Assembly (NCBI RefSeq): GCF_005491205.1
Contig: NZ_CP028035.1
Coordinates: forward strand, 682,001 to 746,000
Length of the DNA: 64,000 bases
Reading direction: 5' to 3'
Origin: Nissabacter sp. SGAir0207
Lineage (GTDB): Bacteria; Pseudomonadota; Gammaproteobacteria; Enterobacterales; Enterobacteriaceae
Part shown: in pieces, positions 26,564 through 34,839 of the stretch
Layout of the letters: each line of letters opens with the position of its first letter
How positions within the stretch are numbered: position 1 is the first letter of the stretch
Made by a program: the position numbers and the translations under genes
Notes under the pieces: model-generated
Told to the model about the DNA's origin: nothing
The model's database searches: none
Seen by the model: the letters and a program-made list of their open reading frames with translations, nothing else

Positions 26564-27823
26564 ATGCCTTTTGCCCTGAATGACGCCTCCACCGCCCTGA
26601 ACGCGGACAACCTGCTGACCCTGCCAGCCCGCTTCGGCTGCCCGGTGTGGGTCTATGACGCCGAGATCATCCGCCAGCGCATCGAGCAACTGCGGCAGTT
26701 CGACGTCATCCGTTTCGCGCAGAAAGCCTGCTCCAACACCCATATCCTGCGCCTGATGCGCGGGCAGGGCGTGCGCGTGGATTCGGTGTCGCTCGGCGAG
26801 ATCGAACGCGCCCTGCACGCTGGCTACCAGCCGGGGCCGGAGGGGGAGATTGTCTTCACCGCCGACGTGCTGGACGAGCCGACGCTGGCGCGCGTTACTG
26901 AGCTGTCGATCCCGGTCAACGCCGGTTCCACTGACATGCTGGCGCAGATTGGCGAACGCCGCCCCGGCCACCCGGTGTGGCTGCGCGTCAACCCCGGCTT
27001 CGGCCACGGCCATAGCCAGAAGACCAACACCGGCGGCGAGAACAGCAAGCACGGCATCTGGTATGCCGATCTGCCGCAGGCGCTGGCGCTGATCCAGCGC
27101 CATGAGCTGAAACTGGTGGGCATCCACATGCACATTGGCTCCGGCGTAGACTACAGCCACCTCGAGCAGGTGTGTGACGCGATGGTGCGGCAGGTGGTGG
27201 AGCTGGGGCAGGACATCGAGGCGATCTCCGCTGGCGGCGGCCTCTCCATCCCCTACCAGTTCGGCGGCGAGCGGATCGACACCGATCACTACTTCGGCCT
27301 GTGGGATCGGGCGCGTCGGCAGATCGCCGAGCACCTCGGCCACCCGGTGAAGCTGGAGATTGAGCCGGGCCGCTTTTTGGTGGCGGAGTCGGGTGTGTTG
27401 CTGGCGCAGGTGCGCGCCGTGAAGGGGATGGGCAGCCGCCACTTCGTGCTGGTGGACGCGGGCTTCAATGACCTGATGCGCCCGGCGATGTATGGCAGTT
27501 TCCACCACATCTCCCTGCTGCCAGCCGATGGCCGTGACGTGCAGCACGAGCCGCCGGTGGCATCGGTGGTGGCCGGGCCGCTGTGCGAGTCGGGCGACGT
27601 CTTTACCCAGCAGGCGGGCGGCGGCGTGGAGACCTGCGACCTGCCCGCGGCGCGGGTGGGTGACTATCTGGTGTTCCATGACACCGGGGCTTATGGCGCT
27701 TCCATGTCCTCTAACTACAACAGCCGCCCGCTGCTGCCGGAAGTGCTGTTCGACGGTGGCGAAGCGCGCCTGATCCGTCGCCGCCAGACCATTGAGGAGC
27801 TGCTGGCGTTGGAGCTGCTCTAA
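26564..27823 (+). CDS. lysA: Diaminopimelate decarboxylase
   Basis: 419 residues (E. coli LysA 420). Fold type III PLP decarboxylase: the PLP lysine lies in FAQKACSNTHILR, the glycine loop in SAGGGLSIPYQ, and the C-terminal active-site Cys in GPLCESGDVF. It makes L-lysine from meso-diaminopimelate. I use the ATG at 26564, which aligns with E. coli LysA; two ATG codons at 26546 and 26549 are in frame, and no start has a strong ribosome site. The stop overlaps the convergent LacI-family gene by four bases. Confidence 0.96.
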   Translation: MPFALNDASTALNADNLLTLPARFGCPVWVYDAEIIRQRIEQLRQFDVIRFAQKACSNTHILRLMRGQGVRVDSVSLGEIERALHAGYQPGPEGEIVFTADVLDEPTLARVTELSIPVNAGSTDMLAQIGERRPGHPVWLRVNPGFGHGHSQKTNTGGENSKHGIWYADLPQALALIQRHELKLVGIHMHIGSGVDYSHLEQVCDAMVRQVVELGQDIEAISAGGGLSIPYQFGGERIDTDHYFGLWDRARRQIAEHLGHPVKLEIEPGRFLVAESGVLLAQVRAVKGMGSRHFVLVDAGFNDLMRPAMYGSFHHISLLPADGRDVQHEPPVASVVAGPLCESGDVFTQQAGGGVETCDLPAARVGDYLVFHDTGAYGASMSSNYNSRPLLPEVLFDGGEARLIRRRQTIEELLALELL

Positions 27824-28827
27824 GCGAACGGCCCCCGCGCCACCGAGCCGCGCAGCCGCAGCTGGCCGGTGAAGGGGGCCAGCGCCGCCACCGGCTGGCG
27901 GTTCAGCAGCCGCAGCGTCTGGCGGATGGCGGTCTCCATCATCGCGTCAATCGGCAGGTAGACGGTGGAGAGCGCCGGTTGCAGGAAGGCCGCCGCTGGC
28001 TGGTCATCAAAGCCAAACAGCGACACCTGCTCCGGCATCGTTCGGCCCGCCTCGCTCAGCGCCCGCATCGCGCCAATCACCATGTCATCATTGCTGCAAA
28101 ACAGCGCGCTGAAGGGCGCGCCGTTGGCCAGCAACTGGCGGCACGCCTCATAGCCACCCGGCACCTTGTTATCCCCCTCTGCCACCCGCGCCTCATGGTA
28201 GTCAATGCCGTGGCCAGCCAGCGCCGCGCGGTAGCCCGCCAGCCGCTGCTGGGCGGTGGGCGTGCCCAGTGGCCCGGTGATGCAGGCAATCTCGCGGTGT
28301 CCCTGACCAATCAGGTAGGAGACCGCCTCAAACGCCGCCTGCTGCTGCTCGAAGAAGACGCAGCGATCGCGCGCCTGTGGCACATCACGGTTGATCACCA
28401 CCAGTGGCATCGGCAGCGTCTCAAACAGCCGCATGATCTGCGCCTCGGACATGTGGCGGGTGTAGAGCACGATGGCGTCACAGCGCCGGTCTGCCAGCAG
28501 CCGCACCGCCTCAATCTCATCCTCTGGCGTGTCGTGCCCATCGGTGACGATCAGGTGCTTGCCGCTGGCCTCCACATCTTTCGCCGCCTGACGCAGCAAT
28601 TTGCCGAAGTAGGGGCCATCAAAGTTGGAGAGCACCAGACCAATGCTGTTGGAGCTGCGGGTCGCCAGCGACTGGGCCAAAAAGTTAGGCCGGTAGCCCA
28701 GCTCCTCCATCGCGCGGAACACCGCGTCACGCGTGCTCTGCTTGACCTGGCCGGTGCCGTTCAGGACGCGGGAGACCGTCGCCTTCGATACGCCGGCGCG
28801 CCGTGAGACATCCAACATGGTGATCAT
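27820..28827 (-). CDS. LacI-family repressor, AscG-like
   Basis: 335 residues. The helix-turn-helix is MITMLDVSRRAGVSKATVSRVLNG and the hinge LAQSLATRSSNSIGLVLSN; the rest is the periplasmic-binding-type effector domain. The start (TMLDV / TMLEV) and several blocks resemble E. coli AscG, repressor of the cryptic beta-glucoside operon ascFB, more than GalR. It is divergent from the EIIC/GH1/EIIB operon and is the expected local repressor. No clear LacI-type operator was seen in the gap. Confidence 0.85.
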   Translation of the reverse strand: MITMLDVSRRAGVSKATVSRVLNGTGQVKQSTRDAVFRAMEELGYRPNFLAQSLATRSSNSIGLVLSNFDGPYFGKLLRQAAKDVEASGKHLIVTDGHDTPEDEIEAVRLLADRRCDAIVLYTRHMSEAQIMRLFETLPMPLVVINRDVPQARDRCVFFEQQQAAFEAVSYLIGQGHREIACITGPLGTPTAQQRLAGYRAALAGHGIDYHEARVAEGDNKVPGGYEACRQLLANGAPFSALFCSNDDMVIGAMRALSEAGRTMPEQVSLFGFDDQPAAAFLQPALSTVYLPIDAMMETAIRQTLRLLNRQPVAALAPFTGQLRLRGSVARGPFA

Positions 28828-29195
28828 CAGTTAACCATCCTCAGGTAACCGGCAAAAAAGCGCCGGAAAATCATCGATACCGCCGCAGTTTAGCATAGCC
28901 GTCGCCCGGAACCTGCCTGCCGGATCGCATGGGATCACGGCCGGTTGCGCCGCGATCGCTGCGGCTTACCAGACAGGGTGAGGTGGTATACCAAATAACA
29001 GAATTATGCCTCATTGGAATTCCAATTCGCGCTTCTGTGGGTTTGATCACAGATAAATCGTCACATTCATTTAACTTTGGCATACCAAACGCGATTAAGC
29101 CGCACGCGTTTATCGTTGTTCTTCCTCCGGTGCCCGGTGCCGCGCTGCCTTTTGGGCGGGTGCGCCCGTGCGCCATCATCGATAACGAGGTGCGT
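28828..29195. promoter_or_regulatory. Control region of the beta-glucoside PTS locus
   Basis: 368 bases between the divergent repressor and EIIC genes, AT-rich in the middle. It holds a CRP site at 29036-29051 and three related palindromes: TGGTATACCA at 28984-28993, ATTGGAATTCCAAT at 29013-29026 and TTTGGCATACCAAA at 29076-29089. Their centres lie 31 and 63 bp apart. They resemble the E. coli ExuR/UxuR operator core TTGGTATACCAA, matching the GntR regulator encoded at the end of the operon. The frame open from 28929 into EIIC is not coding here. Confidence 0.7.
29036..29051. promoter_or_regulatory. CRP binding site
   Basis: TGTGG-GTTTGA-TCACA, nine of ten conserved half-site bases with the correct six-base spacer. 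It lies between the second and third palindromic operators and 145 bases before the EIIC start. Confidence 0.75.
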
Positions 29196-30539
29196 ATGTC
29201 ATATAAGGACCGGCTGATCGACTCCCTGGGGAGCTTTGCCAATACCTTCAACAGCTATCGCTACATCATGGCCATCAAGGCCGCCTTCATCACGCTGATG
29301 CCGGTGATCATCGTCGGCGCCTTCTCGGTGTTGCTCTCCAACATGGTGATGGACCCGAAAAACGGGCTGGCGAGCTTTGAGATCTTCTCCTTCCTGGCAG
29401 TGCTGAAGCCGATCATGACCAGCATCAACTACGCCACCCTAAGCTTCATCACCATCGGCGCGGTGTTCCTGATCGGCATTGAGCTGGGCAAGATCAACGG
29501 CAACCGCACGCTGTTCCCCGGCTTGCTGGCGGTGATCTGCTTTATCGCCGTCACGCCCACCACGCTGGAGCTGATGGTCAATGACCAGTTGCAGGTGGTG
29601 AAGGATGTGCTGGCGAAGCAGTTCTCCGACACCAAGAGCCTGTTCCTCGGCATGTTCATCGCCATCCTCTCCGTGGAGATCTACACCCGGCTGGAGCGCA
29701 TCAACGGGCTGCGCATCAAGATGCCAGAGAGCGTACCGCCCAACGTCTCCGCCTCCTTCTCGGCGCTGATCCCGGCCATCATTACCGTGGTGATCATCGC
29801 CACCTTTGGCTTTGTCTTCCACCGCGTGACCGGCATCTACCTCTATGACGCCGTCTACCGCGTGATCCAACAGCCGCTGGAGTCGGTGGTGCAGAGCCTG
29901 CCCGGCATCCTGATCCTGATGTTCGTCGCCCAGCTGTTCTGGGTGATCGGCATCCACGGCAACCAGATGGTGAAGCCGATCCGCGAGCCGCTGCTGCTCG
30001 GGGCGATCACCGTCAACATGACCGCCTTTGAGCAGGGCAAAGAGGTGCCGAACATCATCACCATGCCGTTCTGGGACGTCTACATGAGCATCGGTGGCTC
30101 CGGCTGCACCATCGGCCTGCTGCTGGCGGTAATGATCGCCTCGCGCCGCAAGGAGATGAAGGAGATCGGCAAGCTGTCGCTCGGGCCAAGCTTCTTCAAC
30201 ATCAATGAGCCGGTGATCTTCGGGATGCCCATCATGCTCAACCCGATCCTGGCGATCCCCTTCATCATCACCCCACTGATCACCGGCACCATCGGCTACT
30301 TCGCCACCAGCCTCGGCTTTGCTGGCCGCGCGGTGGTGATGGTGCCGTGGACGACGCCGCCGGTGATCAACGCCTGGCTCTCCACCGCCGGTTCGATGGG
30401 CGCGGTGATCACCCAACTGGTGTGCATCGGCGTGGCGGTGATGATCTACCTGCCGTTCGTCAAGGTGGCCTCGCGCCGGGCGGATGCCGCCCAGCTGGCG
30501 GCCGAGACGGCAAACGACCAACTGGCCCGCAACGTATGA
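29196..30539 (+). CDS. PTS lactose/cellobiose-family EIIC permease
   Basis: 447 residues from the ATG at 29196 (GAGG upstream). Eight to ten hydrophobic segments; the family blocks are present: SYRYIMAIKAAFITLMPVII near the start, QLFWVIGIHGNQMVKPI, FFNINEPVIFGMPIMLNP (essential Glu), and PWTTPPVINAWLST. It is of the ChbC/CelB/LicC type, moving beta-glucoside-type disaccharides or aryl glycosides with phosphorylation by EIIB. The frame is open upstream to 28929, but that part covers the operators. Seven bases separate it from the glycosidase gene. Confidence 0.92.
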   Translation: MSYKDRLIDSLGSFANTFNSYRYIMAIKAAFITLMPVIIVGAFSVLLSNMVMDPKNGLASFEIFSFLAVLKPIMTSINYATLSFITIGAVFLIGIELGKINGNRTLFPGLLAVICFIAVTPTTLELMVNDQLQVVKDVLAKQFSDTKSLFLGMFIAILSVEIYTRLERINGLRIKMPESVPPNVSASFSALIPAIITVVIIATFGFVFHRVTGIYLYDAVYRVIQQPLESVVQSLPGILILMFVAQLFWVIGIHGNQMVKPIREPLLLGAITVNMTAFEQGKEVPNIITMPFWDVYMSIGGSGCTIGLLLAVMIASRRKEMKEIGKLSLGPSFFNINEPVIFGMPIMLNPILAIPFIITPLITGTIGYFATSLGFAGRAVVMVPWTTPPVINAWLSTAGSMGAVITQLVCIGVAVMIYLPFVKVASRRADAAQLAAETANDQLARNV

Positions 30540-30546
30540 GGTACGC

Positions 30547-31974
30547 ATGAGCAAGGTTTCATTGGCACTCCCTGACGGATTCATCCTTGGCGCGGCAGCT
30601 TCCGCCTGGCAGACCGAGGGCTGGAGCGGCAAAAAGCCGGGGCAGGACTCCTACCTGGACGCCTGGTACCAACAAGATCGCCACGTCTGGCATCAGGGCT
30701 ACGGCCCGGCGGTGGCGACGGACTTCATCAACCGCTACCCGGAGGATGTAGCGCTGATGAAGGCCAGCGGGCTGAGCCACTACCGCACCTCGATCAACTG
30801 GTCGCGCTTTTTGACCGACTATGAGACGGCGACGGTGGACGAGGAGTACGCCGCCTACCTGCACCGGCTGCTGGATGAGCTGGAGGCGGCGGGCATCGAA
30901 CCGATGCTCTGTCTTGAGCACTATGAGCTGCCAGCGGCGCTGCTGGAGACGTATGGCGGTTGGGGCAGCAAGCAGGTGGTGGAGCTGTTCGTGCGCTATG
31001 CCGAACAGGTGTTTGAGCGCTTCGGCCACCGGGTGCGGCGCTGGTTCACCTTCAACGAGCCGGTGGTGGTGCAGACCCGCGTCTACCTGGATGCGCTGCG
31101 CTGGCCCTATGAGCAGAACAGCGCCACCTGGATGCAGTGGAACCACAACAAGGTGCTGGCGACCGCGCGGGTGGTGGAGCTGTTCCGCCGCCGCGGCCAG
31201 CCCGGCACCCTTGGCGTGATCCTCAACCCGGAGGTGACCTACCCGCGCTCGACGGCAGCCCACGATGTGCGCGCCGCCGCGCTCTACGATCTCTTCTACA
31301 ACCGGGTGTTCCTCGATCCGCTGATTCTGGGCGAGTACCCGGCGGAGCTGCTGGCGCTGCTGCGCCAGCATGAGGTGCTGTTTGAGTATGATGAGGCGGA
31401 GCTGGCGACCATCCGCGCCAACACCGTCGATGAGGTGGGCATCAACCTCTACTACCCGCACCGGGTCAAGGCACCGAGCCACGCGTGGCACCCGGAGACG
31501 CCGTTCCACCCGGCCTGCTACTACGACCACTTCGAGCTGCCGGGCCGGCGCATGAACCCGTCACGCGGCTGGGAGATCTACCCGCGCATCATCTATGACA
31601 TGGCGCTGCGGCTGAAGCGCGACTACCGCAACATCCCGTGGTTCATTGCCGAAAACGGCATGGGGGTGGAGAACGAGGCGCAGCACCGCGGCGAAAAGGG
31701 CGAGATTCAGGATGACTACCGCATCCAGTTTATCGCTGAACACCTCTACTGGACGCTGAAGGCGTGCGAGGAGGGGGCCAACTGCCAGGGCTACATGCTG
31801 TGGGCCTTCACGGACAACGTCTCGCCGATGAACGCCTTCAAGAACCGCTACGGGCTGATTGAGATCGATCTGGCGCAGCAGCGGGCGCGGCGGCGCAAAA
31901 AATCCTCTTACTGGTTCGCGGCGCTGAGCGAGTCGCGCACCCTGACCCTCGAGCTGGATGACCAGCCCAAATAG
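30547..31974 (+). CDS. GH1 6-phospho-beta-glycosidase
   Basis: 475 residues of glycoside hydrolase family 1. The acid/base Glu171 lies in FTFNEPVV and the nucleophile Glu369 in WFIAENGMG; the aglycone/phosphate-loop side ends with GYMLWAFTDNVSPMNAFKNRYGLIEID. Phospho-glycosidases of this family hydrolyse the sugar phosphate delivered by the PTS. The position between EIIC and EIIB makes the phosphorylated product of that PTS the likely substrate; whether gluco, galacto or another configuration is unknown. The end of the family pattern differs from BglA/BglB. Confidence 0.9.
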   Translation: MSKVSLALPDGFILGAAASAWQTEGWSGKKPGQDSYLDAWYQQDRHVWHQGYGPAVATDFINRYPEDVALMKASGLSHYRTSINWSRFLTDYETATVDEEYAAYLHRLLDELEAAGIEPMLCLEHYELPAALLETYGGWGSKQVVELFVRYAEQVFERFGHRVRRWFTFNEPVVVQTRVYLDALRWPYEQNSATWMQWNHNKVLATARVVELFRRRGQPGTLGVILNPEVTYPRSTAAHDVRAAALYDLFYNRVFLDPLILGEYPAELLALLRQHEVLFEYDEAELATIRANTVDEVGINLYYPHRVKAPSHAWHPETPFHPACYYDHFELPGRRMNPSRGWEIYPRIIYDMALRLKRDYRNIPWFIAENGMGVENEAQHRGEKGEIQDDYRIQFIAEHLYWTLKACEEGANCQGYMLWAFTDNVSPMNAFKNRYGLIEIDLAQQRARRRKKSSYWFAALSESRTLTLELDDQPK

Positions 31975-31985
31975 TGGAGCCATTG

Positions 31986-32303
31986 ATGAAACGAATCGTA
32001 CTCGCCTGCTCGGCAGGCATGTCCACCTCGCTGGTGGTCACCAAAATGGAGCGGGAAGCCGAGGCGCGCGGGCTGGCATTCCACATCTACGCCATCCCGG
32101 AGCAGAACCTGCGCGATGAGCTGCAAAGCTACCCCGGCGAGGTGGCGGCGGTGCTGCTCGGCCCGCAGGTGCGCTTCAAGCTGGCGGCCAACAAGGCGAT
32201 CACGGACGCGCACCAGGTGCCGATCGGCGTCATCGACAGCGTGGCCTACGGCACCCTCAACGGCGCAAAAGTGCTCGATCAGGCGCTGGGTTTGATAAAC
32301 TAG
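31986..32303 (+). CDS. PTS lactose/cellobiose-family EIIB
   Basis: 105 residues with the phosphorylated Cys8 in the P-loop-like VLACSAGMSTSLVV, as in ChbB. GGAG lies seven bases before the ATG, and an upstream in-frame GTG at 31974 lacks a site. The gene follows the GH1 gene by 11 bases. The partner EIIA (ChbA type) is not encoded in this locus, so phosphate must come from an EIIA encoded elsewhere. Confidence 0.92.
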   Translation: MKRIVLACSAGMSTSLVVTKMEREAEARGLAFHIYAIPEQNLRDELQSYPGEVAAVLLGPQVRFKLAANKAITDAHQVPIGVIDSVAYGTLNGAKVLDQALGLIN

Positions 32304-32314
32304 CCGCCTGGGTT

Positions 32315-32339
32315 CCCGCCGGTCATCCGCGCCGGCGGG
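32315..32339 (+). terminator. Hairpin between EIIB and the GntR gene
   Basis: CCCGCCGG and CCGGCGGG form an eight-pair GC stem with a nine-base loop, without a T run. It may reduce read-through into the regulator gene or stabilise the upstream message. Confidence 0.45.
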
Positions 32340-32368
32340 CCATTATTGGGACGTGGCAGGGTAACAGC

Positions 32369-33136
32369 GTGGAAAAAGGCACCATTGCGCAGGAAAAGAA
32401 ACAGTATCAGGAGATTGGCCGCGACCTGCGTGAGCAGATCCAACAGGGCCACTTTCCGGTAGGCTCGCGGCTGCCGCCGGAGCGCAACATGGCGGAGCAG
32501 TATGGCGTCAGCCGCACCATCGTGCGCGAGGCGCTGCTGATGCTGGAGCTGGAGGGCACGGTGGACATCCGCCAAGGCTCGGGCGTCTATGTGATCCGCA
32601 TCCCCTCCGAGGGGGAGCAGGATGATGACCTGCTCAATGAGATTGGCCCGTTTGAGGTGTTGCAGGCCCGGCAACTGCTGGAGAGCAACATCGCCGCCTT
32701 CGCCGCCACCATGGCGACCAAGGCCGACATTGAGAATCTGCGCCGCACCCTCGAGCAGGAGCAGCGGGCGATTGTCGCCAATGACACCAGCGGCGACAAC
32801 GACAAGCTGTTCCACCTGCTGATCGCCGGGGCGACGCAGAACCAGATGCTGCTGGAGACGGTGAAAAACATCTGGCAGCGGCGCGACAACAGCCCGCTGT
32901 GGCAGCAGCTGCACAGCCACATCGCCACCCGTGGCTACCGGCTGAAGTGGCTGGCCGACCATCAGGCGATCCTTGCCGCGCTGCGCCGCCGCGACGTGAT
33001 GGGCTCCTACCAAGCGATGTGGCAGCACATGGAGAACGTAAAGAGCACGCTGATGGAGCTGTCTGACGTGGATGCGCCGGAGTTTGACGGCTACCTGTTT
33101 GAGTCGGTGCCGATCTTTCAGGGCAAGCTGGTGTGA
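32369..33136 (+). CDS. GntR/FadR-family regulator, ExuR/UxuR-like
   Basis: 255 residues, starting at GTG 32369. The wHTH part has GSRLPPERNMAEQYGVSRTIVREALLMLELEG, and the FCD effector domain begins GPFEVLQARQLLESNIAAFAA, which is nearly the sequence found in E. coli ExuR and UxuR; LWQQLHSHI and AMWQHMENVK also match. E. coli ExuR/UxuR control hexuronate genes, but no hexuronate gene is here. The palindromes upstream of the EIIC gene match the operator type of this subfamily, so it probably controls this PTS operon and itself. Confidence 0.9.
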   Translation: MEKGTIAQEKKQYQEIGRDLREQIQQGHFPVGSRLPPERNMAEQYGVSRTIVREALLMLELEGTVDIRQGSGVYVIRIPSEGEQDDDLLNEIGPFEVLQARQLLESNIAAFAATMATKADIENLRRTLEQEQRAIVANDTSGDNDKLFHLLIAGATQNQMLLETVKNIWQRRDNSPLWQQLHSHIATRGYRLKWLADHQAILAALRRRDVMGSYQAMWQHMENVKSTLMELSDVDAPEFDGYLFESVPIFQGKLV

Positions 33137-33139
33137 CCC

Positions 33140-33601
33140 ATGCTGACCTATGATCTGCTGGCCGACTTCCCGGCCCACCAGCCACAGGTGACCGAGTGGC
33201 TCTGGCAGGCGTTCGGCAGCGCCGAGAGCCGTCCCTTCTTTGCCGCGCTGGTGCAAAACAGCCTGCGGCGCGATGGCCTGCCCATCACCTTTATTGCCCG
33301 TGACGGCGAGCGGCTGGCGGGCACCGTTGGCCTGTGGCGCAGCGACCTGCTCAGTCGGCAGGATCTCACCCCGTGGCTGGCGGCGCTCTACGTGGACGCG
33401 GACTACCGTGGGCAGGGGCTGGGCGAGCAACTGCAACAGCACGCCATCGCCGCCGCCCGGCAGGCCGGATTCCACGACCTCTACCTCTACGCCAGCTTCC
33501 GCGGCTACTACGAGCGCCACGGCTGGCAGCCGATTGGCGACGGCATGGAGTACCCCGCCGAGCCGGTGACCATCTACCACCGGGCGCTGGGAGAAGATTA
33601 G
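33140..33601 (+). CDS. GNAT-family N-acetyltransferase
   Basis: 153 residues with the GNAT acetyl-CoA loop in YVDADYRGQGLGEQLQQ and a final YYERHGW typical of the fold. It starts three bases after the GntR stop, without a strong ribosome site, so translation is probably coupled. The substrate is unknown; its place at the end of a sugar operon allows detoxification of a sugar derivative or an unrelated role. It overlaps the convergent galR stop by four bases. Confidence 0.87.
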   Translation: MLTYDLLADFPAHQPQVTEWLWQAFGSAESRPFFAALVQNSLRRDGLPITFIARDGERLAGTVGLWRSDLLSRQDLTPWLAALYVDADYRGQGLGEQLQQHAIAAARQAGFHDLYLYASFRGYYERHGWQPIGDGMEYPAEPVTIYHRALGED

Positions 33602-34638
33602 TCGCTGGCCGGGGCCACCACGCCGCGCAGGGCGCTGACCGGTGGGGCCATCACCGAGTGGCGGCGCACCAGCGTCGGGTTGAACATGTGGGTGGTCTCC
33701 GGCAGCGGTGTGCCGTTCGCCAGTGCCAGCGCCAGTTCGGCGGCCTGATTGGCCATCGTCACCACCGGGTAGCGGATGGTGGTAAGGCGTGGCCGCAGGT
33801 AGCGTGAGATCAGCACGTCATCGAAGCCAATCATCGACATCTGCTGCGGCACCTCAATGCTGTTGTCGCTCAATACCGAGAGCGCGCCAGCGGCCATCGG
33901 GTCGTTGTAGCAGGTGACGGCGGTGAAGGTCTGGCCGTGGCCGAGCAGGTCGGTCATCGCCCGTTCGCCGCCAATCTCATCCGGCTCGCCATAGGCGATC
34001 AGGCGGTCATCCACCGGGATATTGTGCTCCTTCAGGGCGTCCAGATAGCCCTGCAACCGGTCGTGGGCGTCGGAAATTTGGTGGTTGGAGCAGATCACCG
34101 CGATGCGCTGGTGGCCCGCCTGAATCAAATGACGCGTCGCCAGCCAGCCGCCGTGATGGTCATCCAGCGCCACGCAGCGCGCCTCAAAGCCCGGCAGAAT
34201 GCGGTTGATCAGCACCATGCCGGGGATCTGCGCCATCAGCCCGGCTAGCTCCTCATCCGGCAGCTTCTTGGCGTGCACCACCAGCGCGCCGCAGCGGTGG
34301 CGGATCAGCTGCTCAATCGCCTGCCGCTCCTTCTCAATGGTGTGGTAGCCGTTGCCAATCAGCAAAAAGTTGCCGGTGTTGTAGGCGACCTGTTCCACCG
34401 CCTTGACCATCGCGCCAAAGAAGGGGTCGGAGACGTCGCCGACCACCAGACCGAGGGTCTCGCTGGATTGCTGCGCCAGCGCGCGGGCGTTGGCGTTGGG
34501 GTGATACTGCAACTGCTCCATGGCGCTCAGTACGCTCAGGCGCGAGCTTTCGCTGGCTTTCGGGGAGTGGTTGATAACGCGTGATACCGTGGCAACGGAA
34601 ACGCCCGCCAGCCTGGCAACATCCTTAATCGTGGCCAT
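33598..34638 (-). CDS. galR: Galactose operon repressor GalR
   Basis: 346 residues (E. coli GalR 343). From the ATG at 34638 the protein begins MATIKDVARLAGVSVATVSR and is almost colinear with GalR (NSPKASE, HPNANARALAQQ, DPFFGAMVKAVEQVAY, DVLISRYLRPRLTT). An upstream ATG at 34674 adds residues unlike the family. It represses the gal regulon. In E. coli it is a direct neighbour of lysA; here the PTS locus has come between them. Confidence 0.96.
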   Translation of the reverse strand: MATIKDVARLAGVSVATVSRVINHSPKASESSRLSVLSAMEQLQYHPNANARALAQQSSETLGLVVGDVSDPFFGAMVKAVEQVAYNTGNFLLIGNGYHTIEKERQAIEQLIRHRCGALVVHAKKLPDEELAGLMAQIPGMVLINRILPGFEARCVALDDHHGGWLATRHLIQAGHQRIAVICSNHQISDAHDRLQGYLDALKEHNIPVDDRLIAYGEPDEIGGERAMTDLLGHGQTFTAVTCYNDPMAAGALSVLSDNSIEVPQQMSMIGFDDVLISRYLRPRLTTIRYPVVTMANQAAELALALANGTPLPETTHMFNPTLVRRHSVMAPPVSALRGVVAPASD

Positions 34639-34680
34639 AGTTATTCCATCATGCAGTGTGAACGCCGGGATCATCCACAG

Positions 34681-34700
34681 CGGGGTAATCGATTACATCC
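34681..34700 (-). promoter_or_regulatory. GalR-type operator upstream of galR
   Basis: The perfect palindrome GTAATCGATTAC (34685-34696) within GGGTAATCGATTACAT agrees with most positions of the Gal operator GTGTAAACGATTCCAC, with the central CG. It lies about 50 bases before the galR ATG, which suggests autorepression. Confidence 0.6.
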
Positions 34701-34839
34701 CCAGTTTTGCGGAAAAGCCCGGCGGCTGCAAGCGAGCCAGATCCCATCCCGGCACTGCAAACGCGACAATAGCCGTTTTATCCCTCAATCCAGCCAAAGG
34801 GTGACTTATCACGGCATTTGTCGGGAGAAATGGCAGCGG

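Noticed and set aside
28929..29195. N-terminal extension of the EIIC gene
   Set aside because: The frame is open, but it has no family similarity and overlaps the CRP site and operators. The ATG at 29196 has a ribosome site and gives the normal N-terminus.
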